Assembly (NCBI GenBank): GCA_044223995.1
Contig: JBGALE010000001.1
Span: 372,001-436,000, forward strand
Length of the DNA: 64,000 nucleotides
Source: JACMLD01 sp044223995
Lineage (GTDB): Bacteria; Bacteroidota; Bacteroidia; Chitinophagales; Chitinophagaceae
Reading direction: 5' to 3'
Shown: piece after piece, positions 26,779 to 35,592 of the stretch
Layout: each line of letters opens with the position of its first letter
How positions within the stretch are numbered: position 1 is the stretch's first letter
The notes under the pieces: model-generated
Database searches by the model: none
Told to the model about the DNA's origin: nothing
Seen by the model: the letters and a program-made list of their open reading frames with translations, nothing else
Position numbers and translations under genes: made by a program

Positions 26779-29005
26779 AGAGATTGAGCCAATAGTTCAA
26801 TTTAAAAACCAGGGCACGGTTTTTATTTCTAAACAACGGATCCGTAAAATAATTATCCGTGTATACCACGAAGAGATCACTCATCGGTTTATAACGCCAC
26901 TGGAACCGGCTGTTAATATTGAAATTATTCGCCTGCGTATTGTACTGCAGGAATGTTGTCCAGAATAACTTTGTAGAAAAATTTATTTCAACCCTTGGTG
27001 CGATAAGTAATAATTCGGTAACACCATAGGGATCGGGGAAAGACAACTTATTGTACTGGGCCTCGATTGTAAAAGCAAAATGTGGCTGCCGCCTGAAAGT
27101 AATTCCTCCTTTTAGCTGCCTGAACCGACCGTTGTAGAAGGAACCTCCTCCCAAACCGCCGGTAAAACTAAAAACCTTTCGTGTATCCGTGAAGTAATCG
27201 ACTGATGCGTATTGAAATTTATACCTGTCAGCAGGCAATGGCACTTTATCGGTAAAAGAAATAGGATACAATAGTTGAACATCATCCCGGGTAGCAAGAA
27301 CGTTAATCGAAGATGTATTGCGAAACTCCATATTATAATTCAGTTCCTGCGTGATTTCGTTAAAAGAATTGTTCGGATAAACAACATAATAGTTGGTGAA
27401 ATTAAATGTATGACGGATACCCGCTCCATTAGGAGGGATGATCCTGTAATTTATTTCTGTAAATACATGCTTGAAACCGACACGTATGGAAGTATCTCTC
27501 GCCGCATCATAATTCATGATACGCTCAACATAACCCATATCAGTATAATAATTGGTTCCTACCTGAGACACATCCATCACAAAACCAAATTTTCGTGTTG
27601 AGTAGTTTATGCCTGCATCGAGGTAAAGGTTATCCGACTTAATACCTGGCTTAAACGATTGATGATATGCTGCCCATGCCGACCATGTTCCATCCAGGTT
27701 GCTGTAATTAAAATCAGCGCCTGCATTACGGCCATATTGCTTCAATGGGTCAGCAGCTTTTTCATCACTGTTTAGAAATGATTGCTGGTTAAGAAAATAT
27801 CCGCGCACTACCGAACGCTTCAATACACTTTGACTGACGGATATGGCAGAATAGTTTTGTCCTGCAAACCCATCCTTTCGTCCCGTTTCCATACTCATGA
27901 TACCGATCCTTGTTCTTTTGGCAACATTGCCACTTAGCCTTGCACCAAACAGGATAGGTATTTTATTTCCGTCATTGTCCAGGCCAATGCGGCGGGAATA
28001 AAATGGCCGGATGGGTGGTATACCATATTCCGAAAATAAGTCCGCGTTTTCCAGGAAGAAAGTCCTGCGCTCCGGGAAGAAAATACTGAACCGCGTGAGG
28101 TTGGTTACCTGCTTATCCACTTCTATTTGAGAAAAATCCGGGTTGACGGTCAGGTCGAGGTTCAATGCCGAAGACAAAGCAACCTTTGCATCAAAACCTG
28201 CATTGCCCGTAGCTTTTGTTGGTTCGTTTTCTTCTTTGTTGCTGTTAACACCTCCCGTAACATAAGGAATGAAAGAAACATTACTGCCCGCACTGGGCGG
28301 CGGTGCATCCCAGATTAGTGAACCTGTATAACCCAAATCAAAAGCACGAAAATTGAGTGGCATCTTTGTCCATGTGGAATATTCGTTGGTTTTTAAATCA
28401 CTTCGCAAAAAATTAATACCCCACAATGTTTTGTCACTCGTATAACGGATTGTCTTGAAAGGGATCGCAATTTCAGCTACCCATTTATCATCATACCGTT
28501 TTGTTTCGGAATACCATTTATTATCCCAGCTTAGTGTGAGCTGGTTGGATGTGCCATTCAACTGATCATCGGTTTGCGTGTTGTAGGCATTTACAACAAA
28601 AAAGAAACCATTGGTGCGCTGGTTAATTGGATCCAATACAATACCCACTGCATCGTTTAGTTCATGTCCACCATCCCTTTTCAGGCTCTGTACTACCTGG
28701 TTGCTGCTGTCGTGAACTACGAAACCAAAATATATATACTGGTCATTGTAAGTTATTCTTACTTCCGTTTGTCTTTTAGGCCTTACATTGTCGCTGGGAA
28801 ATTTTCTCCAAAAAGGGCTTGATGGTTCCGCCTCTTTCCAATCAGCTTCATCCAGTATGCCATCCAGTTTTATAACACCATGCGCTTTTTTTATGTGGAT
28901 TTGAAATTGTTCCTGCAGGCTGTTGGTTGCCGAATTTTGTGCGGCAGAAAAATAAATGCATACTAAGGGCACCAGTAACAGAAGTAAGGATTTGCAGCAG
29001 TTCAT
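26777..29005 (-). CDS. DUF5916 outer-membrane protein with CBM9-like domain
   Basis: 742 residues with a signal peptide (about 1-22). Residues about 35-210 form a carbohydrate-binding family 9-like sandwich (GVIKLDGILDEADWKEA, QTEVRITYNDQYIYFGFVVHDS, LNDAVGIVLDP). The rest is the DUF5916 region with alternating amphipathic strands and a terminal aromatic strand (LVFKLNYWLNL), expected to form an outer-membrane beta barrel. It includes the conserved FPERRTFFLENADLFSEYG. The family is common in Bacteroidota and has no proven function; binding or uptake of a glycan or other surface ligand is a guess. It stands alone between a shared terminator and trmD. Confidence 0.85.
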   Translation of the reverse strand: MNCCKSLLLLLVPLVCIYFSAAQNSATNSLQEQFQIHIKKAHGVIKLDGILDEADWKEAEPSSPFWRKFPSDNVRPKRQTEVRITYNDQYIYFGFVVHDSSNQVVQSLKRDGGHELNDAVGIVLDPINQRTNGFFFVVNAYNTQTDDQLNGTSNQLTLSWDNKWYSETKRYDDKWVAEIAIPFKTIRYTSDKTLWGINFLRSDLKTNEYSTWTKMPLNFRAFDLGYTGSLIWDAPPPSAGSNVSFIPYVTGGVNSNKEENEPTKATGNAGFDAKVALSSALNLDLTVNPDFSQIEVDKQVTNLTRFSIFFPERRTFFLENADLFSEYGIPPIRPFYSRRIGLDNDGNKIPILFGARLSGNVAKRTRIGIMSMETGRKDGFAGQNYSAISVSQSVLKRSVVRGYFLNQQSFLNSDEKAADPLKQYGRNAGADFNYSNLDGTWSAWAAYHQSFKPGIKSDNLYLDAGINYSTRKFGFVMDVSQVGTNYYTDMGYVERIMNYDAARDTSIRVGFKHVFTEINYRIIPPNGAGIRHTFNFTNYYVVYPNNSFNEITQELNYNMEFRNTSSINVLATRDDVQLLYPISFTDKVPLPADRYKFQYASVDYFTDTRKVFSFTGGLGGGSFYNGRFRQLKGGITFRRQPHFAFTIEAQYNKLSFPDPYGVTELLLIAPRVEINFSTKLFWTTFLQYNTQANNFNINSRFQWRYKPMSDLFVVYTDNYFTDPLFRNKNRALVFKLNYWLNL

Positions 29006-29132
29006 AAGTTGTTGTTGGTAAAGCAGGGTTTGCGGGATTATTTTGGACCGTCAAATTAGTATTTTAAGTAATGCATTTTAGTCACAAAAGTTACAGTGAG
29101 AAAATAATTTGATAAGTGGTAATGAATTTGTA

Positions 29133-29816
29133 TTAACCTTCATTGGAAAGAATATCAGGCCGGCGCTCCCTGGTTCGTTGTAGTGATTGTTCGTAACGCC
29201 ATTCTTCAATTTTTTTAGGGTCACCGCTAAGTAATATATCAGGTACTTTATCACCCCTGAAATCTGCCGGCCTTGTATAAACCGGGGGGGCCAATAAATT
29301 GTCCTGGAAGGAATCAAACAATGCGGAAGTTTCGTCATTCAGCACACCAGGTAATAACCTGCCAATAGCATCGACAATAACAGCTGCCGCCAGTTCACCA
29401 CCACTCAGTACGTAATCGCCGATGGAAATTTCCCTGGTAACAAATTGTTTTCTGATGCGTTCATCAATGCCTTTATAATGCCCACAGATAATTAATAGAT
29501 TTTTTTTCAGTGAAAGTTGATTGGCAGATTGCTGGTTAAAACGCTCACCATCCGGTGTCATATAAATGATGTCATCGTAAGTTGCTTCTTTTGACAATGC
29601 TTCAATAGCATTGGCCAGTGGTTCCGGCATCATTACCATGCCTGCGCCGCCGCCATATTGATAATCGTCTACCTGTCCGTATTCATTTACCGCCCATTGG
29701 CGGAGGTGATGAACTTTTACAGTCAGCAAACCCTTGGCCTGCGCCCGTTTCATGATACTATGCTGGAGCGGGCTTTCGAGGAGTTCGGGCAATACAGTTA
29801 ATATATCGATATGCAT
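29133..29816 (-). CDS. trmD: tRNA (guanine37-N1)-methyltransferase
   Basis: 227 residues. TrmD methylates G37 next to the anticodon, preventing frameshifts. The SPOUT-fold trefoil-knot motifs are present: VDDYQYGGGAGMVMMPEPL, ICGHYKGIDERI and ISIGDYVLSGGELAA, with the expected LPGVL segment and C-terminal helical domain. In many bacteria trmD is downstream of rpsP and rimM; here those genes are about 10 kb away on the other strand. A TATCTTTG box ends four bases before the ATG, suggesting a leaderless mRNA from its own promoter, although the S4-domain gene lies 53 bases upstream on the same strand. Confidence 0.97.
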   Translation of the reverse strand: MHIDILTVLPELLESPLQHSIMKRAQAKGLLTVKVHHLRQWAVNEYGQVDDYQYGGGAGMVMMPEPLANAIEALSKEATYDDIIYMTPDGERFNQQSANQLSLKKNLLIICGHYKGIDERIRKQFVTREISIGDYVLSGGELAAAVIVDAIGRLLPGVLNDETSALFDSFQDNLLAPPVYTRPADFRGDKVPDILLSGDPKKIEEWRYEQSLQRTRERRPDILSNEG

Positions 29817-29820
29817 GGTG

Positions 29821-29828
29821 CAAAGATA
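29821..29828 (-). promoter_or_regulatory. -7 box abutting the trmD start codon
   Basis: Minus-strand TATCTTTG matches TAnnTTTG and is separated from the ATG by CACC only, so initiation would fall at or within two bases of the start codon. No clear -33 TTTG was found at the usual distance. Confidence 0.45.
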
Positions 29829-29869
29829 GGCGCTGCCTGATTGTATTTGCCGGGGTAAATGACCAATAT

Positions 29870-30271
29870 CTATTCGGCTTCCGGTTGATCGCCCGTAAAT
29901 TCTTCCAAATCCCTTCTTGATTTTTTTGTCGGCCTTCCCACTTTGCTCAATCGTTTGCCGGTATGAAAACTGGCAGCCTGGAATTGAAGGCGTTCCAGTT
30001 CCTCTGCCGGCGTAATGTCAATATAATACTGAATTGCTTCTGAATACTGTACACGTTTTTCCAGCAGGCCGGTGACTTTTATACGCCAACGTTTGGCTTC
30101 GGTCTTTACTTCATATTCATCGCCTATACATACTGTTCGTGCCGGCTTGACCGTATCGCCATTTAATTTTACTTTTCCCTTGTCACATGCATCACCTGCC
30201 TGGCTGCGTGTTTTAAACAAGCGGATTGCCCAGAGGTATTTATCCAGTCGTAGTTTTTCTTTTTCAGCCAT
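29870..30271 (-). CDS. S4-domain RNA-binding protein (Hsp15-like)
   Basis: 133 residues. The S4 domain starts at residue 7 (LRLDKYLWAIRLFKTRSQAGDACDKGKV) and continues with KLNGDTVKPARTVCIGDEYEV, the same layout as Hsp15/HslR, which binds stalled 50S subunits carrying nascent chains. The C-terminus (KVGRPTKKSRRDLEEF) is basic and probably disordered, also as in Hsp15. It begins 30 bases after the dipeptidase gene and precedes trmD, so it could belong to a small translation-related unit. Assignment to Hsp15 rather than another S4 protein is likely but not certain. Confidence 0.85.
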   Translation of the reverse strand: MAEKEKLRLDKYLWAIRLFKTRSQAGDACDKGKVKLNGDTVKPARTVCIGDEYEVKTEAKRWRIKVTGLLEKRVQYSEAIQYYIDITPAEELERLQFQAASFHTGKRLSKVGRPTKKSRRDLEEFTGDQPEAE

Positions 30272-30301
30272 AGCAGATATTTCGGCAATACTTCTTCTTT
30301 A

Positions 30302-31669
30302 CTATTTCATCTTGGCAAAGAAATGATGGAAATAGGGAATCGTTTCAATGCCTTTGTAAAAATTAAAGACATCAAATTTTTCATTGGGGGAATGCAGGTT
30401 ATCGCTGTCAAGTCCAAAACCCATAAAAACAATTTTTACGCCCAGTTCTTTTTCAAACAGGGAGCAAATCGGTATACTGCCACCACCCCGAACGGGGATG
30501 GGATCTTTTCCAAAAGTTGTTTTGATGGCCTCGGCTGCAGCTTTGTATGCTTTCGAGTCGATGGGTGTCATGTAAGGTTCGCCACCGTGATGTTCTGCTG
30601 CTTTTACTGTTACACCGGCAGGTGCGATTGAAGTAAAATACTGTAATAATTTCTCCGTTATTTTTTTGGACGATTGGTTGGGCACCAGCCTTGCAGAGAT
30701 TTTTGCAAATGCCTTTGAAGGCAATACTGTTTTAGCGCCCTCGCCGGTATATCCACCCCAAATGCCATTTAATTCTATTGTTGGTCTAATACCAGTTCTT
30801 TCATTGGTAGTATAACCTTTTTCGCCCCATAATTCTGCAACACCTAAATCTTTTTTATAGTCAGCCTCGCTGAAAGGTGCTTCGGCCATTAATTTTCTTT
30901 CTGCAGCAGTTGATACCACCACATCATCATAAAAACCAGGAATGGTGATATGATTGTCCTTATCATGACAGGATGCAATCATTCTTGCAAGTATGGTGAT
31001 GGGATTGGCAACAGCGCCGCCATATACACCACTGTGTAAGTCGCGGTTCGGCCCTGTTACTTCCACTTCAATATAACTCAACCCGCGAACACCAATGTCT
31101 ATCGAAGGAGTATCCATGCTGATCATAGCGGTATCACTGATTAGAATAACATCTGCTTTTAATAAATCTTTTTGCGCAGCAACAAATTTTCCCAGGTTGG
31201 GTGAGCCTACTTCTTCTTCGCCCTCAATACAGAATTTTATATTGGTAGACATTGAATTTGTTTTAACCATAGTCTCCAATGCTTTCACGTGCATATAAAA
31301 TTGCCCTTTATCATCGCAGGAACCACGGGCAAAAATCTTCCCGTCTTTTATGGTTGGCTCGAAAGGTCCGCTCTTCCACAAATCCAGCGGATCGGCAGGT
31401 TGCACATCATAATGTCCGTATACCAGTACTGTTGGTTTGGATGGGTCAATTATTTTTTCAGCATATACGATTGGATGACCATCGGTTGGATATATGGTGG
31501 CTTTATCTGCGCCAGCGTCGAGCAGGCGTTTCTTTACAGCTTCGGCACAGGCTACCATATCTGCCTTATGTTCGCTGCGGGCGCTCACGCTCGGAATACG
31601 GAGCAATTCAAGTAATTCTTCCAGGAAACGATCCTTATTGGCTGATTGGTACTCTTTCCACGCTTGCAT
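30302..31669 (-). CDS. M20-family dipeptidase
   Basis: 455 residues, cytoplasmic zinc peptidase of the M20/M25/M40 clan. Metal and catalytic motifs are VLVYGHYDVQPAD (His ligand and catalytic Asp), FARGSCDDKGQ (bridging Asp), CIEGEEEVGS (catalytic Glu and ligand Glu), and SDTAM and a late His (GLDSDNLHSPNEKF). A lid domain at about 195-320 contains DLHSGVYGG and NGIWGGYTGEG, typical of the carnosinase/dipeptidase branch. It likely hydrolyses short peptides. Downstream genes lie close on the same strand. Confidence 0.93.
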   Translation of the reverse strand: MQAWKEYQSANKDRFLEELLELLRIPSVSARSEHKADMVACAEAVKKRLLDAGADKATIYPTDGHPIVYAEKIIDPSKPTVLVYGHYDVQPADPLDLWKSGPFEPTIKDGKIFARGSCDDKGQFYMHVKALETMVKTNSMSTNIKFCIEGEEEVGSPNLGKFVAAQKDLLKADVILISDTAMISMDTPSIDIGVRGLSYIEVEVTGPNRDLHSGVYGGAVANPITILARMIASCHDKDNHITIPGFYDDVVVSTAAERKLMAEAPFSEADYKKDLGVAELWGEKGYTTNERTGIRPTIELNGIWGGYTGEGAKTVLPSKAFAKISARLVPNQSSKKITEKLLQYFTSIAPAGVTVKAAEHHGGEPYMTPIDSKAYKAAAEAIKTTFGKDPIPVRGGGSIPICSLFEKELGVKIVFMGFGLDSDNLHSPNEKFDVFNFYKGIETIPYFHHFFAKMK

Positions 31670-31774
31670 ACAATAATGATTTTGTTATTTTAATTGAACA
31701 ACATTTAAAAAAACGAATATAGGAGGTTTTAATAAAACACTTTGTGATTAGCTGTCAGCAAAACTGAATTTCCT

Positions 31775-32791
31775 TCACGCAGTTGTTTTCTCTCCTTTTA
31801 CTGGGGACGAGAGGTCATGTTTCTTATTGGAAATAATATTTTCCAGTGTCCAGTCCACCTTTTTTTCGAAAGGATGCTGGCGAACGTTACAATCTTTTTT
31901 TGTGCAAAGCGGGCACTGGAAATAAAGACAGCCATCCGAATGAACAAAAAACTCTATGGCATCGCCAAACTCTTTTTTAATGAGATCCACCAACGCATCT
32001 ATCTCTTCATGTGCTTCATGGACATTCAGGTACCAGGGCACGGTCAAATGGCAATCGATATGAAGCTGGCCTCCGTATTTGATAACACGAAGGTTGTGCA
32101 TGTCGATCCAGTTTTCTTTTCGGTTTTTATTCAGCAGCGAAACAAGTTTCGATAATAGCGCATCATCTGCTTCATCCATGATACCGGCAATGGAACTCCG
32201 CAAAATTTTATAACCGGTATAAATGATAATAAAGGAAAAAATAATAGCCACGATGCTATCCAACTGGCTATAACCGGTAATTAAAATCAGTGCCAGTCCA
32301 ACGATAATGCCAATGGTAGAATAGGTGTCGGTTTGTAAATGCTTGCCGCTGGCTATCAGTGCGAGCGAATTGTTTTTCTTCCCTTTTTGTATGGTAATAT
32401 ACCCAACCAGGAAATTGATGGCAGCGGTACTGGCCACGAGTATGATACCATAATCAAGTTTCTTTATTTCATGTGGATGAATAAAATTATCGATTGATTC
32501 ATAGATAATGATCAGGCCGGCTACCAGGATTAGGGTGCCTTCCACAGCAGCAGAAATAAATTCTGCTTTTCCATGGCCATATGGATGATCGTAGTCGCTT
32601 GGTTTGGCCGCAACATATAAACTGTATAATCCTACAAAGCCTGCAATCACATTGACAGTGCTTTCCAGCGCATCTGTAAGAATGGCAACAGAATGGGTAA
32701 GAAAATAGGCAATAACTTTAAGGATAAATAATATCACGGCAACGACTACCACCAGTTTTTGTGCACGTAAATTTTGCTTTTGCGGGTTCAA
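31775..32791 (-). CDS. Cation diffusion facilitator with Cys-rich C-terminus
   Basis: 338 residues with an apparent TTG start; the frame contains a stop shortly upstream and no in-frame ATG. Six membrane segments are visible. Metal site A uses the DALES motif in helix 2 and HLQTD in helix 5; DHPYGHGKAE is the conserved cytoplasmic loop. The C-terminal domain is the usual ferredoxin-like fold with HIDCHLTVPWYLNVHEAHEEID. Beyond it is an extra segment, CLYFQCPLCTKKDCNVRQH, which looks like a zinc-binding Cys/His site and is not part of the standard CDF protein. The product exports zinc or a related divalent ion in exchange for protons. It lies 36 bases after the OsmC gene. Confidence 0.9.
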   Translation of the reverse strand: MNPQKQNLRAQKLVVVVAVILFILKVIAYFLTHSVAILTDALESTVNVIAGFVGLYSLYVAAKPSDYDHPYGHGKAEFISAAVEGTLILVAGLIIIYESIDNFIHPHEIKKLDYGIILVASTAAINFLVGYITIQKGKKNNSLALIASGKHLQTDTYSTIGIIVGLALILITGYSQLDSIVAIIFSFIIIYTGYKILRSSIAGIMDEADDALLSKLVSLLNKNRKENWIDMHNLRVIKYGGQLHIDCHLTVPWYLNVHEAHEEIDALVDLIKKEFGDAIEFFVHSDGCLYFQCPLCTKKDCNVRQHPFEKKVDWTLENIISNKKHDLSSPVKGEKTTA

Positions 32792-32827
32792 TGCTATTGA
32801 TTTAGCGTGGAAAAAATCGTTGGCTGT

Positions 32828-33235
32828 TTATTCAATAATGACCCTTGTGTGAATGGCGCAGTGTTTTCTAAGCATCGCTGCCACGCCACAGTACTTTTCA
32901 AGTGATAAATCAACGGCACGTTTAACCTTGTCTTCATATTCCGCAGGAATCTTTACAAAATATATCATCAATATTTCCTTAAATACCCTGGGATAATCCT
33001 CGGTTTGTTCTGCTTCTACTTCAATGCGGATACTTTCATAAGGTGCTTTCATTTTATCCAGTATAGATACGACATCCATGCCCGTACAGCCTGCAAGACC
33101 GGATAACAACAGCGCTTTCGGGCTAAAGCCGGTATCATCGCGCCCTGCGGTGGCGGCATCGTCCATGGTAATGGTGTTGTTCTTAAAGCGGCTGTCAAAA
33201 GCGAGACCCGATTTCCAAAAGGTTGTTGTTTTCAT
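32828..33235 (-). CDS. OsmC/Ohr-family protein
   Basis: 135 residues. The domain has LLSGLAGCTGMDVVSIL with peroxidatic C50 and LEKYCGVAAMLRKH with C116, the two redox cysteines of the OsmC/Ohr family; a third Cys follows at C126. Family members reduce organic hydroperoxides with a dithiol reductant, although some YhfA-like members have unproven activity. A TACTTTTG box at 33253-33260 is the likely -7 element, about 17 bases upstream. With the neighbouring superoxide dismutase gene it suggests an oxidative-stress pair, though a terminator separates them. Confidence 0.9.
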   Translation of the reverse strand: MKTTTFWKSGLAFDSRFKNNTITMDDAATAGRDDTGFSPKALLLSGLAGCTGMDVVSILDKMKAPYESIRIEVEAEQTEDYPRVFKEILMIYFVKIPAEYEDKVKRAVDLSLEKYCGVAAMLRKHCAIHTRVIIE

Positions 33236-33252
33236 ACATGGAAATTTGACAG

Positions 33253-33260
33253 CAAAAGTA
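33253..33260 (-). promoter_or_regulatory. -7 box upstream of the OsmC-family gene
   Basis: Minus-strand TACTTTTG fits TAnnTTTG, about 17 bases before the ATG. No clear -33 match. Confidence 0.4.
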
Positions 33261-33277
33261 ACGGTTTGGATTTTACA

Positions 33278-33313
33278 ATAAAAAAGCTGCCTCTTTATTA
33301 TCGGAGACAGCTT
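33278..33313 (-). terminator. Terminator after the superoxide dismutase gene
   Basis: On the minus strand AAGCTGTCTC pairs with GAGGCAGCTT (one G-U pair) around a ten-base loop, followed by TTTTTTATT. It lies 26 bases after the stop. Confidence 0.8.
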
Positions 33314-33339
33314 CCTTTATGTACTTTATTGCAGGAATT

Positions 33340-34077
33340 TTAAATGGCGTCAAACTTATTCTGAACAAAATCCCAATTCACTACTTTCCACCAATTTTCA
33401 ATATACTCGGGACGACGGTTTTGATAATGCAGGTAATAAGCATGTTCCCAAACATCCAGGCCCAGCAGTGGCGTTCCTTTTAAGTCGGATACATCCATCA
33501 GTGGATTGTCCTGGTTGGGAGTAGACCCGATTTTTAATTTTTTGTCAGCACCCACTACCAGCCACGCCCAACCGCTGCCAAACCGGTTTTTAGCCGCATC
33601 ACTGAACTGGGTTTTAAATGCGTCGAAGGAATTGAAATCTTTTTCAATAGCAGCCAGCAATTTACCGGAAGCTTTTCCTTCACCATTTGCCTTCATACTC
33701 TTCCAAAATAGTTCATGATTGTAGTGGCCGCCCGCATTGTTGCGCATCTTCATGGAAAATTTTGATATGCCGGGCAAAATATCTTCCAGCGGCTTGCTCA
33801 TGTCCACTTTTTCTGCCGTTGCAGCTTCCTTTACATTTTTGGCATAAGCTGCCGCATGCTTGCTGTAGTGGATTTCCATGGTCATGGCATCTATCACAGG
33901 TTCAAGCGCATTATAAGAATACCCGAGTGGGGTTTGGTCAAAAGATGTGTAGGGAGAAAAATTTCCGCCGTCAAATGCAAAGAGATTATTGGATACAAAG
34001 CCGGCGGCGGTTAATGCAACACCGGTTTTGGCGGTAGATGCTATGAAATTTCGCCTGGATATTTTTTTGGAAGCCAT
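33340..34077 (-). CDS. Tat-exported Mn/Fe superoxide dismutase
   Basis: 245 residues. The N-terminus SRRNFIASTAKTGVALTAAGFV is a twin-arginine signal, so the folded metalloenzyme is exported. Metal ligands are H70 (MEIHYSKH), the His of GGHYNHELFW, and Asp and His of LLGLDVWEHAYYLHY. AGGHYNH and NQDNPLM carry the Gly and Gln that distinguish Mn-type from Fe-type enzymes (equivalents of G77 and Q146 of the E. coli Mn enzyme), so a Mn or cambialistic enzyme is likely. It converts superoxide to peroxide and oxygen in the periplasm. Most bacterial Mn/Fe enzymes of this family are cytosolic. Confidence 0.93.
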   Translation of the reverse strand: MASKKISRRNFIASTAKTGVALTAAGFVSNNLFAFDGGNFSPYTSFDQTPLGYSYNALEPVIDAMTMEIHYSKHAAAYAKNVKEAATAEKVDMSKPLEDILPGISKFSMKMRNNAGGHYNHELFWKSMKANGEGKASGKLLAAIEKDFNSFDAFKTQFSDAAKNRFGSGWAWLVVGADKKLKIGSTPNQDNPLMDVSDLKGTPLLGLDVWEHAYYLHYQNRRPEYIENWWKVVNWDFVQNKFDAI

Positions 34078-34102
34078 ATAAATATTGATTTAGTAACTAA
34101 AG

Positions 34103-35554
34103 TTACGCAATAGGAGATGGATTCGAGGTTAAATTACGCCTGTTAACAAATGTCCTCAGCCGCCTGAAAACACGGAAATAGTATTCCTGGTTAAACAATT
34201 GTGAATCGCGCATAGCTTTTACAACAAGAAATATACCGATTGGCACAAGTATAAATGTGGCCATCCACATACCTGCCAGCGGACCCATGACCTCCTGTTT
34301 GGCAAATTTTTCCCCGAAATTGTTTAACAGGAAGAACACCACGAAAAAGATAACCGCAAACACCAGCGGTGTACCAATCCCGCCTTTTCGGATAATAGAG
34401 CCCAGTGGTGCACCAATCAGGAACAATACCAGGCATGCGATAGACATGGTAAATTTCCTGTGCCACTCTATTTCATGCAACCCGAGATCTTTTTTGCGTG
34501 AAGTGTATTCGGCTGCATTTAGTTCCATGGTAGATTTCACGGAATTTACCTGGCCGATGCATATTTCCAGTAAGCTAGAACGATTGGTATCGGGCATGAT
34601 GTCGGTAAATGATTGAATCGGTTTGCCGGTTTGTTTTGCTGCCGTCCAGTTGCTATCGGTATATCGCTGAAATGTGAGGAATGGTGCAACTTCGCGCATT
34701 ACTTTTTGTGAATAGCTACCAGTGGATTTTTCCAGTGAATCAATGGCTTTATTTAGCTGGCGGATACTCAGCATGCGCCAGTTATCTTTAAAAACACTGT
34801 CCTCTGTTTTCTGCAATTTGAATGAACTGAGATCGAATATTTTTTTATATTCTTTAAACCCGAGCCTTGTAAATTCAGTATTGGTGGTGAGACGTTCACC
34901 TTTCTCCGAATAGCGCCATCCGCTGCGCAGGTAAAATTCAAGGAAACGTTTGTCTGCCGATACCTTCATCTGCCCGCTATCAGCCACTGTGATATTATCC
35001 TGCAGTCCATAATTTTTTTCATAAATGATAATATTGCGAATGGTACTGCCATCTTTTTCCTTTTTACCAATCTTTATAATATAGCCATCGATCTTGTCAT
35101 AAAAAACACCTTCCTTGATATCAAATGCGGGTTTAGCGACAATGATATCATACTTGAGTGTATTCAGTTTCAAATTGGCGACCGGTATGATATAGTTGTT
35201 AAAGAGAAATGCGATGCCGCAGATAAATATACTGGTGATCATCAGCGGGCGCATAAAACGAAGCAAGGGTATTCCGGCAGATTTGATGGCGACCAGTTCA
35301 AAACTTTCGCCGAGGTTGCCAAATGTCATGATGGACGATAACAATACTGCCAGTGGCAGAGCAAGCGGTACAACGGTGGCGCTTACGTATGTCATCAAAC
35401 GGGCAATGGTAAAAAGATCCAATCCCTTGCCTACGATATCGTCAATGTATAACCAAAAAAATTGCAGGACCAGCACAAAGAGCGTGATAAAAAAAGTGGC
35501 AATGAATGGGCCCACAAATGCTTTGAGTATAAGTCTGTCAAGTTTTTTAATCAC
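34103..35554 (-). CDS. LptF/LptG-family permease
   Basis: 483 residues with a GTG start at VIKKLDRLILKAFVGPF; a longer frame to 35665 would overlap the divergent gene and has no domain character. Three N-terminal membrane segments (FIATFFITLFVLVLQFFWLY; SATVVPLALPLAVLLSSIM; FICGIAFLFNNYIIPVANL), a large periplasmic beta-jellyroll domain and three C-terminal segments match YjgP/YjgQ proteins, which with LptB drive LPS from the inner membrane to the outer membrane. NTLKYDIIVAKPAFDIKEGVFYDKIDGY is the family's conserved loop. Whether it acts as LptF or LptG is unclear. Confidence 0.92.
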   Translation of the reverse strand: MIKKLDRLILKAFVGPFIATFFITLFVLVLQFFWLYIDDIVGKGLDLFTIARLMTYVSATVVPLALPLAVLLSSIMTFGNLGESFELVAIKSAGIPLLRFMRPLMITSIFICGIAFLFNNYIIPVANLKLNTLKYDIIVAKPAFDIKEGVFYDKIDGYIIKIGKKEKDGSTIRNIIIYEKNYGLQDNITVADSGQMKVSADKRFLEFYLRSGWRYSEKGERLTTNTEFTRLGFKEYKKIFDLSSFKLQKTEDSVFKDNWRMLSIRQLNKAIDSLEKSTGSYSQKVMREVAPFLTFQRYTDSNWTAAKQTGKPIQSFTDIMPDTNRSSLLEICIGQVNSVKSTMELNAAEYTSRKKDLGLHEIEWHRKFTMSIACLVLFLIGAPLGSIIRKGGIGTPLVFAVIFFVVFFLLNNFGEKFAKQEVMGPLAGMWMATFILVPIGIFLVVKAMRDSQLFNQEYYFRVFRRLRTFVNRRNLTSNPSPIA

Positions 35555-35580
35555 AGTTAAGGAATAGAAAATTAGATGGA

Positions 35581-35588
35581 TAACTTTG
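35581..35588 (+). promoter_or_regulatory. -7 box abutting a start codon
   Basis: TAACTTTG matches TAnnTTTG and is followed by TCAC and the ATG of the next gene, the same spacing seen before trmD. No convincing -33 element. Confidence 0.4.
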
Positions 35589-35592
35589 TCAC

